Notes: generated by a model not told the origin, from the sequence alone. 64,000 nucleotides of DNA from Hylemonella gracilis (GCF_004328645.1 NZ_CP031395.1:2753501-2817500), one strand, 5' to 3'; positions 33,896-42,761 are shown, counted from the stretch's first letter. Program-made: numbers and translations.

Positions 33896-34204
33896 TTGAG
33901 CGAACCCAACACCCCGCACAACCAAGACAACGCCGCTCCCCCCGCTCCCGGCAAGAAGCGCCAGCTGGGCCTGCGCGTCGTCTTCATGGTGCTGATGGGC
34001 CTGGCCTTTTATCTCGCCACCTCGGTGCTGATCGCGCTGGCGTTGGTGCAATTGCTGCTGAGCATCGCCAGCGACGCGCCCAACGAGCGCCTGCGCGATT
34101 TCGGCCGCGCGCTAGGTCGTTACCTGCGGCAGATCGCGGACTACCTGAGCTTCGCCCGTGACGAGGTGCCTTTCCCGTTCAGCGAGTGGCCTGACGCGGA
34201 TTGA
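33896..34204 (+). CDS. DUF4389 membrane protein (TTG start)
   Basis: A 102-residue protein. The start is a TTG at 33896, placed 7 bp after AGGAGG; no in-frame ATG fits. A proline-rich N-terminus is followed by two hydrophobic helices (LRVVFMVLMGLAFYLATSVLIALALVQLLLS) and the DUF4389 end LRDFGRALGRYLRQIADYLSFARDEVPFPFSEWP. Function unknown. Confidence 0.8.
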   Translation: MSEPNTPHNQDNAAPPAPGKKRQLGLRVVFMVLMGLAFYLATSVLIALALVQLLLSIASDAPNERLRDFGRALGRYLRQIADYLSFARDEVPFPFSEWPDAD

Positions 34205-34270
34205 CGGCGGCACATGGTGGCACTTTGCGGCCGGTCCACACGAATCGGCCGCCGATGCCGCCATGCCACG

Positions 34271-35560
34271 CTAGGCACGCACCAGCGGACGGAACATCCA
34301 CAGGCCGATCAAGGGCCCGACGCCCAGCAGGGGCAGCAGCAGACCCAAGGAAAAGTACGGCAGGGCCGAGGTGAACAGCTCGATGCTGAGCACCGAAATC
34401 ACAAAGCCGATGCAGTTGACCAGGGTCAGCACACTGCCCACCACCGCCTGGGGCGCATTGCGCGCCGTCAGGGCTGAGAACTGCGGCGAATCACCCGACA
34501 CCGTCACGCCCCAGAGCAGCAGCCAGGCCAGAAACACACCATCGGGCGCGTGCAGCATCAGGGGCGCAGCCAGACAGCAGGCCGCACTCGCCACCAGCTG
34601 CGCCTGGGCAACGCGGGCGCTGCCCCACTGCCGCGCCAGCCATCCGCCCCCCGCGCAGCCGACGAATCCCGCGCCGATGATGGCGAAGGACCAGGCACTC
34701 TGCGTCGCGCCCGCGAAGCGCAAGCCCACGATCAACGGCACCAGCACGAAGCAGGTGTAGATCTCCCACATGTGGCCGAAGTAGCCAAAGACCGAGGCCC
34801 GCAGGCGCCGGTCCTGCCAGATCAGGGCCAATGCCCCGAGCTTGAGGCCACCCGCGGCTTTCCCACCACCGCCATCGACCCGACTGACGCGCCGCAGCCA
34901 GGGACTGTCCGGAACCAGCCAGGCCGTCAGCAATCCGCCCATTGCCGCGAGCAGCGATACCCCGAGCACCACGGCCTGCCAGGGAGCCAGTCCGCTGGCC
35001 GCGACTAGGCTCGCCCATGCGCCTTCATCCCCCGCGCCCGGAACCGCAGTCGCCAGCGCACGCAGGCCGTGCGGCAGGGCCGTGCCAAGGATCAGCGCGC
35101 CGATCAGCACCCCCATGGCCGGCCCCAGGCCTTCGCGGTACCAGCTGGCAGCGATTTTCATGCCCACGGGATAAACGCCCGCCAGCAGGAAGCCGACGGT
35201 AAAGCGCAGCCCGAGCAGGAGGTTCACATCCCCACCCGCCAGCAGTGTGGCAGCGTTCACCAGCGCACCCAGCAGGGCGCAGACCATGAACACCCGCGAG
35301 GGCGAGAAACGATCTGCCACCATCAGCAGGGCAAACACCAGGGTGCCCGCGACAAAGCCCATTTGAACGGCCGAAGTCAGGCGACCAACGGCGGCGGCAG
35401 GCCAGTCCCAGGCCTGCTGCAGGTCGGGCATCACCGCGTTGATGGCGAACCAGAGCGAGGTGGCAGCGAACTGCGACAGCACGATCACCGGCAGGATGCG
35501 GCGCGGGACAGTGGTTGACGCGGACTGTTGTGTTGGATTTTGTTCTACATATTGCGTCAT
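34271..35560 (-). CDS. MFS transporter
   Basis: A 429-residue major facilitator with twelve predicted membrane segments. The loop-2/3 region has VADRFSPSRVFMVCALLGALVNA. It is divergent from the tetR gene, with 96 bp between them that hold a candidate TetR operator. It may import the substrate of the neighbouring oxidoreductase operon, or export a product. The exact subfamily is not recognised. Confidence 0.88.
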   Translation of the reverse strand: MTQYVEQNPTQQSASTTVPRRILPVIVLSQFAATSLWFAINAVMPDLQQAWDWPAAAVGRLTSAVQMGFVAGTLVFALLMVADRFSPSRVFMVCALLGALVNAATLLAGGDVNLLLGLRFTVGFLLAGVYPVGMKIAASWYREGLGPAMGVLIGALILGTALPHGLRALATAVPGAGDEGAWASLVAASGLAPWQAVVLGVSLLAAMGGLLTAWLVPDSPWLRRVSRVDGGGGKAAGGLKLGALALIWQDRRLRASVFGYFGHMWEIYTCFVLVPLIVGLRFAGATQSAWSFAIIGAGFVGCAGGGWLARQWGSARVAQAQLVASAACCLAAPLMLHAPDGVFLAWLLLWGVTVSGDSPQFSALTARNAPQAVVGSVLTLVNCIGFVISVLSIELFTSALPYFSLGLLLPLLGVGPLIGLWMFRPLVRA

Positions 35561-35630
35561 GCGACAAGCTTAGCCGGCGTGCCGTTTGTGTAAAGTCGGG
35601 CCGACCCGATGTCAGCGCACTCGATCCAAC

Positions 35631-35650
35631 AATTAACCATAAAGTGAATT
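35631..35650. promoter_or_regulatory. Candidate TetR operator, site 1
   Basis: Imperfect palindrome AATTAAC-N6-GTGAATT ending 6 bp before the tetR ATG. Its reverse complement matches the site at 36441-36460 in 16 of 20 positions, including both half-sites. Binding here would repress tetR and possibly the divergent MFS gene. Confidence 0.7.
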
Positions 35651-35656
35651 AAAACC

Positions 35657-36307
35657 ATGGCGCGCAAACCGAAAGTCGTCCCCGAGGAGCGCCTGCGCGA
35701 CGCCGACCGCTCACAAGGCACCATCCTGGCGGCCGCGCGCGATGAATTCGCCGAATTCGGCCTGGGCGGCGCACGCATGGACCGCATCGCCGAGCGCGCG
35801 GGCCTGAACAAGCGGCTGATCTACTACTACTTCGAGGACAAGGAAACGCTGTTCCAGGCCGTGCTGGAACAGGCCTACAGCAACATCCGCGAAGAGGAAC
35901 GCAAGCTGCGGCTACTGGATCTGACGCCGGCCGAGGCGGTGCGCAGGCTGGTGGAATTCACCTGGAACTACTACCTCGCCCACCCCGAGTTCCTGACCCT
36001 GCTCAACAGCGCCAACCTGCACAAGGCGCGGCATCTGCAGGAATCCCGCCAGGCGCGCGCGCTCAATTCGCCGCTGCTGGACATGCTGGCCGAGATCCTG
36101 GAGCGCGGGCGGCGCGATGGCAGTTTCCGCGGCGGCGTGGACCCGATGCAGCTCTACATCTCGATCGCCGGCATCGCCTATTTCTACCTCTCGAACAACC
36201 ACACCCTGTCGGCCATCTTCGGCCGCGACCTGATGTCCGCCAAGGCCCGCAACGAGCGGCTCTCGCACATGACGGACCTGATCCTGGGCTCCCTGCTGCG
36301 CGGCTGA
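35657..36307 (+). CDS. TetR-family transcriptional regulator
   Basis: A 216-residue TetR repressor. The DNA-binding domain is about residues 14-65 (TILAAARDEFAEFGLGGARMDRIAERAGLNKRLIYYYFEDKETLF). The C-terminal ligand domain is alpha-helical (TPAEAVRRLVEFTWNYYLAHPEF). It sits between a divergent MFS gene and a co-directional operon of receptor, oxidoreductase, DUF993 and isomerase. Two matching palindromes, one before this gene and one on the next promoter, indicate autoregulation plus operon control. No Shine-Dalgarno is seen before ATG 35657. Confidence 0.93.
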   Translation: MARKPKVVPEERLRDADRSQGTILAAARDEFAEFGLGGARMDRIAERAGLNKRLIYYYFEDKETLFQAVLEQAYSNIREEERKLRLLDLTPAEAVRRLVEFTWNYYLAHPEFLTLLNSANLHKARHLQESRQARALNSPLLDMLAEILERGRRDGSFRGGVDPMQLYISIAGIAYFYLSNNHTLSAIFGRDLMSAKARNERLSHMTDLILGSLLRG

Positions 36308-36415
36308 CACGACCCCCTCGGGGCCTCTTTCGGGATCGCTCCCGTCCATTTCCAGTCCTCTTTCGGGTCCCGGCGGCCTGTCCCTGCGCGCGTCCGACCT
36401 CCGGCGAATCCCTGA

Positions 36416-36443
36416 TTGGCATCGGCACGCGCTTGCCTATAAT
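36416..36443 (+). promoter_or_regulatory. Sigma-70 promoter of the oxidoreductase operon
   Basis: TTGGCA (36416-36421), a 16-bp spacer and TATAAT (36438-36443), a near-consensus promoter. The candidate TetR operator overlaps its -10 and start site. Confidence 0.7.
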
Positions 36444-36460
36444 TCACTGCCTAGTTAATT
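36441..36460. promoter_or_regulatory. Candidate TetR operator, site 2
   Basis: Imperfect palindrome AATTCAC-N6-GTTAATT on the operon promoter, overlapping the -10. It is the reverse-complement match of site 1 before tetR. Its position would block RNA polymerase binding or escape. Confidence 0.7.
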
Positions 36461-36485
36461 ATTCCAAACAACCAGGAGACAAACC

Positions 36486-37463
36486 ATGCAACAGCATCTG
36501 CGCAGATTCCTCGCCATGGCCACGCTGACGGCGCTCGCGCCGTTGGCCGCCCAGGCCCAGAACAGCTACCCGAACAAGCCCATCAGGGTGATCGTGCCCT
36601 TTGCTGCCGGCAGCACCACGGACATCATCTCCCGCGCCATCACCGACAAGATGGGGCAAAGCATGGGCCAGCAGTTCGTCATCGAGAACCGGGGTGGCGC
36701 CAGCGGCACCATCGGTCAGGCGGTCGTGGCCCAGTCCGCACCGGACGGCTACACCCTGATGATCCATTCGTCCTCGCACACGGTGACGCCGCACACCTTC
36801 GCCAAGCTGCCCTTCGATCCGCTGAAGGACTTCACCCCGGTCACGCCGATCTCGTCCACGCCCAATGTGCTGGTGATCTCGCCATCCAAGAACATCAAGA
36901 CCGTGCAAGAACTGCTCAGCTACGCCCGCGCCAACCCGGGACAGCTCAATTTCGCGTCCGCCGGCCAGGGCAGCGCCACCCACCTGAACGCCGAAAAATT
37001 CAAGCTCGCCGCCAAGATCCAGGCGACCAACATCCCCTTCAAAGGCTCGGCCGAGGCCGTGAATGAAGTCATCGCCGGCCGGGTGGACTATTACTTCTCC
37101 CCCATCGCACCCGTGATCGGGCAAATCCGCGCGGGCCAACTGCTGCCGCTCGCAGTCGGCTCGGCCCAGCGCGCCAGCGCCCTGCCCGACGTACCGACCA
37201 CGGCCGAAGCCGGTGTGCCGGGCTCGGAGTTCAACTTCTGGATCGGCCTGTTCGCCCCCGGCAAGACGCCGCGCGCCATCGTCGACCGCCTGCAAGGCGA
37301 AGTGGTGAAGGCCCTGGCCACGCCCGAGGTCAAGGAACGCTTCCTGTCTCTGGGCGCGGACGCCTGGACCCTGACGCCGCGTGAATTCGACGCCTACATC
37401 CACACCGAAATCAAGAACAACGCCGCACTGGTCAAGGCCGCCGGCCTGGAAGTCACCCCCTGA
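36486..37463 (+). CDS. Bug/TctC-family periplasmic solute receptor
   Basis: A 325-residue receptor of the tripartite tricarboxylate transporter family. The signal peptide ends near LAAQAQ (residue 24). The family blocks NKPIRVIVPFAAGSTTDIISR and IENRGGASGTIGQAVVAQSAPDGYT are present. No TctA/TctB membrane genes are nearby, as is usual for orphan Bug proteins in Burkholderiales. The start ATG has AGGAGACA upstream. It is first in the operon and probably binds its substrate. Confidence 0.92.
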   Translation: MQQHLRRFLAMATLTALAPLAAQAQNSYPNKPIRVIVPFAAGSTTDIISRAITDKMGQSMGQQFVIENRGGASGTIGQAVVAQSAPDGYTLMIHSSSHTVTPHTFAKLPFDPLKDFTPVTPISSTPNVLVISPSKNIKTVQELLSYARANPGQLNFASAGQGSATHLNAEKFKLAAKIQATNIPFKGSAEAVNEVIAGRVDYYFSPIAPVIGQIRAGQLLPLAVGSAQRASALPDVPTTAEAGVPGSEFNFWIGLFAPGKTPRAIVDRLQGEVVKALATPEVKERFLSLGADAWTLTPREFDAYIHTEIKNNAALVKAAGLEVTP

Positions 37464-37506
37464 GCGGCAGCACCGCATCCATCCCCACCCGAAGGAGAAC
37501 TCATCC

Positions 37507-38682
37507 ATGCCCACGCAACGTCTGGGAATCATCATGCACGGCGTCACCGGACGCATGGGCATGAACCAGCACCTGATCCGTTCCATCTGCGCCATCCGCG
37601 CCCAAGGGGGCGTCACGCTATCCAACGGCGACAAGGTGATGCCCGACCCGATCCTGATCGGCCGCAACGCCGAGAAGATCGAGGCGCTGGCCAAGACGCA
37701 CGGTATCGGGCGCTGGGGCACGGACCTGGACCAGGCGCTGGCGAACCCGGATGACACGGTCTTCTTCGACGCGGGCACGACGCAGATGCGCCCCACGCTC
37801 TTGGCCCGGGCGCTGCGCGCCGGCAAGCATGTCTATTGCGAGAAGCCCATCGCCACCACGCTCGCCGAGGCGATGGACATCGCCAAGACGGCGCAGGCGG
37901 CCACAAAAAAGAGCGGACTCAAACATGGTGCGGTGCAGGACAAGCTCTTCCTGCCCGGCCTGCGCAAGCTGGACATGCTGCGCCGCGCCGGGTTCTTCGG
38001 CCGCATGCTCTCGCTGCGCCTGGAGTTCGGCTACTGGGTGTTCGAGGGCGACCTGCAACCCATCCAGCGCCCGAGCTGGAACTACCGCGCCGAGGACGGT
38101 GGCGGCATGATCCTGGACATGATGTGCCACTGGCGCTACGTGCTGGACAACCTGTTCGGCGAGGTCAAGTCCATCTCCTGCCTGGGCGCGACCCACATTC
38201 CCCAGCGCTGGGACGAAGCCGGCAAGCCTTACAAGGCCACCGCCGACGACGCGGCTTACGCCATCGCCGAACTGACCGGCCACAACGGCGAGCCCGTCAT
38301 CGCGCAGCTCAACATGTCCTGGGCCACCCGCGTCAACCGCGAGGATCTGGTCACCTTCCATGTCGACGGCACGCACGGTTCTGCCGTAGCCACGCTGACC
38401 GACTGCAAGGCGCAAAGCCGCGTCAACACGCCGCGCCCGGTCTGGAACCCGGACGTGAAGCAGACCATGAACTTCACCGAGCAGTGGCAGGAGGTGCCCG
38501 ACACCCAGACCTACGACAACGGCTTCAAGATCCAGTGGGAGCACTTCATCCGCCACGTGGTGGAGGATGCGCCCTACAGCTGGACCCTGCCAGAAGGCGC
38601 CAAGGGCGTGCAACTGGTGGAAGCCGCGCTGCAGAGCTGGAAGGAACGCCGTTTCGTCGACGTGCCCGCTCTGAAGTTCTGA
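37507..38682 (+). CDS. Gfo/Idh/MocA-family oxidoreductase
   Basis: A 391-residue NAD(P)-dependent dehydrogenase. The N-terminal Rossmann part starts LGIIMHGVTGRMGMNQHLI, and the family signature AGKHVYCEKPIATTLAEAMD is at about residues 110-129. The C-terminal domain holds GGGMILDMMCHWRYVLDNLFG. The glycine motif (HGVTGRMG) is unusual for the family and resembles dihydrodipicolinate reductase. Relatives oxidise sugars, inositols or sugar acids. It lies 43 bp after the receptor and 10 bp before DUF993. The true substrate is not known. Confidence 0.9.
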   Translation: MPTQRLGIIMHGVTGRMGMNQHLIRSICAIRAQGGVTLSNGDKVMPDPILIGRNAEKIEALAKTHGIGRWGTDLDQALANPDDTVFFDAGTTQMRPTLLARALRAGKHVYCEKPIATTLAEAMDIAKTAQAATKKSGLKHGAVQDKLFLPGLRKLDMLRRAGFFGRMLSLRLEFGYWVFEGDLQPIQRPSWNYRAEDGGGMILDMMCHWRYVLDNLFGEVKSISCLGATHIPQRWDEAGKPYKATADDAAYAIAELTGHNGEPVIAQLNMSWATRVNREDLVTFHVDGTHGSAVATLTDCKAQSRVNTPRPVWNPDVKQTMNFTEQWQEVPDTQTYDNGFKIQWEHFIRHVVEDAPYSWTLPEGAKGVQLVEAALQSWKERRFVDVPALKF

Positions 38683-38692
38683 GGAATCCGCC

Positions 38693-39904
38693 ATGGCCCT
38701 GACCCTGAAGCTGCCCACGACGGCCGGCACGCTCGACAATTACTCACTGCGCGGCGTCGCGCCGGTCAAACCGGCTGCGGGCGTGAAGTTCAACCGCATC
38801 GCCTATTCCGCCGCCCACGTGGTGGCCGACCCGCTCGCGGTCATCGACCCCTGGCTGCAAAGCGCGGTGGACTGGGACGCGACCATTGCCTACCGCCGCC
38901 GCCTGTGGTCGCTGGGGCTGGGCGTGGCCGAGGCCATGGACACGGCCCAGCGCGGTATGGGCCTGGACTGGCCCACCTCGCTCGAATTGATACGCCGTTC
39001 GCTGGACGCGGCACGCGATTTCGGCCCGGCCGCCCTGGTCGCCTCCGGCTGCGGCACCGACCACCTGGCCCCTGAAGCCGCGAAGAATGTGGACGATGTG
39101 ATCCGTGCCTACGAGGAGCAGATGGCCGCCATCGAAAAACTCGGCGGCAAGCTCATTGTCATGGCCAGCCGCGCGCTGGCACGCGTGGCCAAGAGCCCGG
39201 CCGACTACGAGCGCGTCTATGACCGCATCCTGTCCCAGGCCCGACAGCCCGTCGTGCTGCACTGGCTGGGCGAGATGTTCGACCCGGCGCTGGCCGGCTA
39301 TTGGGGAACGCGCAACGTGGACCAGGCCATGGACACGGCGCTGGGCATCATCGCCGCGCACCCGGACAAGGTGGACGGCATCAAGATCTCCCTGCTCGAC
39401 AAGCACAAGGAAATCGCCATGCGCCGACGCCTGCCAGGCACGGGTGGCCTGGACGGCCAGGGCGTGCGCATGTACACCGGGGACGACTTCAACTACGCCG
39501 AATTGATCGCTGGCGATGGCCACGGCAACTCGCCGGTGCACCGCCAGAGCGACGCGCTGCTGGGCATCTTCGACGCCATCGCGCCTGCCGCCAGCGCCGC
39601 GCTGGGTGAACTGGCCCAGGGCAACACCGAGCGCTTCCACGCCCTCCTCGGCCCCACGGTGCCGCTGTCGCGCCACATCTTCGCGGCGCCCACGCGCTTC
39701 TACAAGACCGGCGTGGTCTTCATGGCCTGGCTCAACGGCCATCAGTCCCACTTCACCATGGTCGGCGGCCAGCAGAGCACCCGTTCGCTCGTGCACTTCG
39801 CCGAACTGTTCCGCCTGGCCGACGCGGCCGATCTGCTGGAGCAACCCGAGCTGGCCGTGCGCCGCATGAGGACCCTGCTGGCCCTGCATGGCATCGAAGG
39901 ATGA
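38693..39904 (+). CDS. DUF993 protein, DapA/NanA-like aldolase candidate
   Basis: A 403-residue protein of the DUF993 family, which is often annotated as dihydrodipicolinate synthase/N-acetylneuraminate lyase-like. Blocks include FNRIAYSAAHVVADPLAVIDPWL near the start, LWSLGLGVAEAMDTAQRGMGLDWPTS, and HPDKVDGIKISLLD in the barrel core, with the lysine of GIKIS as a Schiff-base candidate. It is embedded with an oxidoreductase and an isomerase, so an aldol cleavage or related step is plausible. No characterised function is known to me. Confidence 0.88.
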   Translation: MALTLKLPTTAGTLDNYSLRGVAPVKPAAGVKFNRIAYSAAHVVADPLAVIDPWLQSAVDWDATIAYRRRLWSLGLGVAEAMDTAQRGMGLDWPTSLELIRRSLDAARDFGPAALVASGCGTDHLAPEAAKNVDDVIRAYEEQMAAIEKLGGKLIVMASRALARVAKSPADYERVYDRILSQARQPVVLHWLGEMFDPALAGYWGTRNVDQAMDTALGIIAAHPDKVDGIKISLLDKHKEIAMRRRLPGTGGLDGQGVRMYTGDDFNYAELIAGDGHGNSPVHRQSDALLGIFDAIAPAASAALGELAQGNTERFHALLGPTVPLSRHIFAAPTRFYKTGVVFMAWLNGHQSHFTMVGGQQSTRSLVHFAELFRLADAADLLEQPELAVRRMRTLLALHGIEG

Positions 39905-39914
39905 ACGGCTGACC

Positions 39915-40838
39915 ATGCGCGATTTCTCGCAAGATCACCGCTGGCTCTCGATCAACACGGCCACGCTGCGCCGCCAGCAGGGCGCGGAAGTGCCCCTCGA
40001 CCTCATCATCGACCAGTGCGCCGCGCGCGGCGTGCGCGCCATCAGCCCCTGGCGGGACCAGGTGGCCGCGGTGGGCATCGACAAGGTGGCCCGGCAACTG
40101 AAGGCGCTGGACATTGAGCTCTCGGGCTACTGCCGCGGCGGCTTCTTCCCCGCCGCCGACGCAGCCGGCCTGCACGCCGCGCTGGACGACAACCGCCGTG
40201 CCATCGACGAAGCCAAGACGCTCAACGCGCCCTGCCTGGTGCTGGTGGTCGGCGCCCTGCCCGGCGCCATGCAGGGCCAGCCGGCCTACAAGGACATCAC
40301 CCGCGCGCGGGGCGAGGTGCGCGATGGCATCGCGGCCTCGCTCGAGTACGCGCGCACGGTCGGTATGCCTCTGGCCATCGAACCGCTGCACCCCATGCAG
40401 GCCGCCGAGCGCGCCTGCATCAACACGCTGGAACAGGCGCTGGACCTGTGCGACGAACTGGACCCGCTGCCGACCGGCAAGAACGGCCAAGGGCAGCCTG
40501 CCGGTGCGCCGGCCGCCTTGGGTATCGCCCTCGACGTCTACCACTGCTGGTGGGACCCGAAGCTGGCGCAGCAGATCACCCGCGCCGGCCAAGGCAGTGC
40601 GTCACGACTGCTGGCCTACCACGTCTGCGACTGGCTCACGCCCACGCGCGACCTGCTCAACGACCGCGGCATGATGGGCGACGGTGTGGTGGAACTGAAA
40701 AAGCTGCGCGGCTGGGTCGAAGCTGCGGGGTACGCCGGCTACAGCGAGGTGGAAATCTTCTCCACGCTGAACTGGTGGCAGCGCCCCGGCGAAGAAACGC
40801 TGGCCACCTGCATCGAACGCCACCGCGGCGTGGTCTGA
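39915..40838 (+). CDS. Sugar phosphate isomerase/epimerase-type TIM barrel protein
   Basis: A 307-residue protein of the xylose isomerase-like TIM barrel family. Metal-ligand-like positions lie in LAIEPLHPM (Glu and His near residue 155), LDVYHCWWDP (Asp and His near 205-210), and YSEVEIFS (Glu near 280). Family members include IolE-, IolI- and hydroxypyruvate isomerase-type enzymes. It is the last gene of the operon, followed by a strong hairpin. Start ATG 39915 lies 11 bp after the DUF993 stop. Confidence 0.88.
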   Translation: MRDFSQDHRWLSINTATLRRQQGAEVPLDLIIDQCAARGVRAISPWRDQVAAVGIDKVARQLKALDIELSGYCRGGFFPAADAAGLHAALDDNRRAIDEAKTLNAPCLVLVVGALPGAMQGQPAYKDITRARGEVRDGIAASLEYARTVGMPLAIEPLHPMQAAERACINTLEQALDLCDELDPLPTGKNGQGQPAGAPAALGIALDVYHCWWDPKLAQQITRAGQGSASRLLAYHVCDWLTPTRDLLNDRGMMGDGVVELKKLRGWVEAAGYAGYSEVEIFSTLNWWQRPGEETLATCIERHRGVV

Positions 40839-40864
40839 GTGGGCTTCCGTTTTGCGCGGAGTGC

Positions 40865-40888
40865 GTGCCGTCGGTGTGCCGACGGCAC
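40865..40888 (+). terminator. Strong hairpin at operon end
   Basis: A perfect 10-bp stem GTGCCGTCGG / CCGACGGCAC with a four-base loop, 27 bp after the isomerase stop. No T-run follows, so it may pause transcription or protect the 3' end rather than terminate alone. Confidence 0.55.
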
Positions 40889-40955
40889 TGCCAGGGGCCG
40901 GAGTCGAACAAGAACAGAGAGGCGCTACAGTGTGGCCTGTTCCTGAAAATCCACC

Positions 40956-41183
40956 ATGGCAAAACAGAGCGAATGGCCGGGCAAGATGCTGGCCGTCATC
41001 AAGAGCGGCAACGTGGCTGCGGCCGTCGCACAAATCAAGGTTGCGCCGACCGTGAAAGACCTGCGCCAGTTGCAATCCGAAATGAACAAGGCCGGGCTGC
41101 GGGGTCGCTGGCGTGAACTCGACCTCGCGATCGAGGAAAACATGGCGCTGCTGGCCGCGCCCCGCCTGCATCGCTCGCCCTGA
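40956..41183 (+). CDS. Small hypothetical protein, 75 aa
   Basis: A soluble basic protein of 75 residues, probably helical (MAKQSEWPGKMLAVIKSGN, VKDLRQLQSEMNKAGLRGRWRELDLAIEE). I do not recognise the family. It stands alone between the isomerase operon and the convergent SDR operon. The regular helical pattern and the codon use support a real gene, but no context suggests a role. Confidence 0.6.
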   Translation: MAKQSEWPGKMLAVIKSGNVAAAVAQIKVAPTVKDLRQLQSEMNKAGLRGRWRELDLAIEENMALLAAPRLHRSP

Positions 41184-41207
41184 GGGCACGAGAGGCACGG
41201 GGCCGCG

Positions 41208-42011
41208 CTACTGCGTGGCCGTCAGACCGCCATCCACATAGATCACCTGCCCGGTCACGAAGGCCGCGCCAGGACTGCACAGAAACAGCACCGGTGCCAC
41301 CACATCCTGCGGCTCCGCGACGCGCCCCAACGGTATCCGTTGCAGCACCTGTGCCCGCACGGTCGGGTTCTCCAGCCAGTGGCGCGCCATCTCCCCGCGC
41401 ACCACGGTCGGCGCCACGCCATTGACCGTGATGCCTTGCGCGCACAGTTCCACCGCGTGCTGCTTGATCAGCATCACCATCGCCCCCTTGCTCGCGCAAT
41501 AGGCCGAATAACCCCGGTCGCGCAGACCCAGCTGCGCGCGCACGGACAGCAGGTGCACCTGGCGACCCGGCGCCCGGCCAGCCTGCGCGGCCGCCGTCTG
41601 GTGCACCGCCGCGACCTGGGCCAGGAACATCGCAGCCTTGAGATTGACCTGGATGACCTCGTCAAAGGCTTCTTCGCTGACCTCATGCAGGCGTTCTTCG
41701 CGCTGGATGCCCACGCAATTGACCAGCAGATCAAGGTGGCCGAAATGCCGGACCACCGCATCCACCGAGCGCCGGATATCGGCCACATGGTGCGCATCCA
41801 GCGTCAGCCCCAATGCCTCATGTCCCCGTGCCCGCAGCGCAGCGGCCAGGGCTTCAGCCTTGGCAGGGTCGCGCCCGGCAATCGCCACGCGGGCACCGGC
41901 GGCGGCGAGGCCCCAGGCGACCGCGCTGCCAATATCGCCATAACCGCCAGGCACGAAGGCCACCTGACCGGCCAGCGGCTTGAGCGTTTGTTCAGAACCG
42001 GGTAGCTGCAT
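41208..42011 (-). CDS. SDR-family oxidoreductase with altered cofactor loop
   Basis: A 267-residue short-chain dehydrogenase. The cofactor loop reads PGGYGDIG in place of TGxxxGIG, and the NNAG motif reads NCVG. The catalytic region is intact: Ser in LLSVRAQ and YCASK (Tyr and Lys). It is the last gene of the rpiR-led operon, 3 bp after another SDR gene. It probably oxidises or reduces a hydroxyl of the imported polyol or acid. Confidence 0.88.
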   Translation of the reverse strand: MQLPGSEQTLKPLAGQVAFVPGGYGDIGSAVAWGLAAAGARVAIAGRDPAKAEALAAALRARGHEALGLTLDAHHVADIRRSVDAVVRHFGHLDLLVNCVGIQREERLHEVSEEAFDEVIQVNLKAAMFLAQVAAVHQTAAAQAGRAPGRQVHLLSVRAQLGLRDRGYSAYCASKGAMVMLIKQHAVELCAQGITVNGVAPTVVRGEMARHWLENPTVRAQVLQRIPLGRVAEPQDVVAPVLFLCSPGAAFVTGQVIYVDGGLTATQ

Positions 42012-42014
42012 GGT

Positions 42015-42761
42015 TCAGTCCATGTGCAGGCCACCGTTGAGATCGATGATCTCGCCGGTGATGAAGCCTGAAAGGGGCGCGGCGAGGAAGGTGACCACGT
42101 GGGCGAATTCCTCGGGCTCGCAGAAGCGTCCCACCGGGATCTGCTGCAGCAGAGCCTGGCGCTGGATCTCACTGAGCTGGTCGGTCACCATGGGCGTTCG
42201 GACATAGGCCGGCGCGATCGCGTTGGCAGTGACGCCAAAGGCCGCGAGTTCGCGTGCCAATGAAAAGGTCAGCGCGCTGATGGCTCCCTTGGACACGGAA
42301 TAGGCGGTGCCCGCGGTCAGCCCGCCAGTCTTGCTCGCCAACGAGCCGGTGTTGATGATGCGGCCCCAGCGACGCGCCTTCATCGCGGGCGTGACGCACT
42401 GCGACCAGAACAGCGCCCCATCGAGGTTGACCGCCAGCACGCCGCGCCACTCGGACTCAGTCGTGGCCTCCACCTTATGGTTAGACAGAACACCGGCGTT
42501 GTTGACCAGAATGTCCACCGGCCCCCAGGCCTGCACGATCGCCTGATGGGCCTGGCGCACCTCGCCCAAGGACCGGATGTCGCACACGTGCACACCGACC
42601 TGGGCCCCATGACGGGCGATCGCGGGCTCCATGGTCGCGGCCTGAACGTCGACCATGGCCACGCGGCACCCCTGAGCCACCAACGCATCCACCACGGCGC
42701 GGCCCATGGTGCCGCCCGCGCCAGTCACCACCGCCACCTTGCCATTCAATGTCATGTCCAT
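42015..42761 (-). CDS. SDR-family oxidoreductase
   Basis: A 248-residue classical SDR: cofactor motif TGAGGTMG (about residues 12-19), NNAG, a Ser in NTGSLASK and YSVSK for Tyr and Lys. The end DLNGGLHMD is typical. ATG 42761 overlaps the permease stop as TGATG, so translation is coupled; ATG 42755 is an alternative. Together with the other SDR it provides two redox steps for the pathway. Confidence 0.92.
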   Translation of the reverse strand: MDMTLNGKVAVVTGAGGTMGRAVVDALVAQGCRVAMVDVQAATMEPAIARHGAQVGVHVCDIRSLGEVRQAHQAIVQAWGPVDILVNNAGVLSNHKVEATTESEWRGVLAVNLDGALFWSQCVTPAMKARRWGRIINTGSLASKTGGLTAGTAYSVSKGAISALTFSLARELAAFGVTANAIAPAYVRTPMVTDQLSEIQRQALLQQIPVGRFCEPEEFAHVVTFLAAPLSGFITGEIIDLNGGLHMD

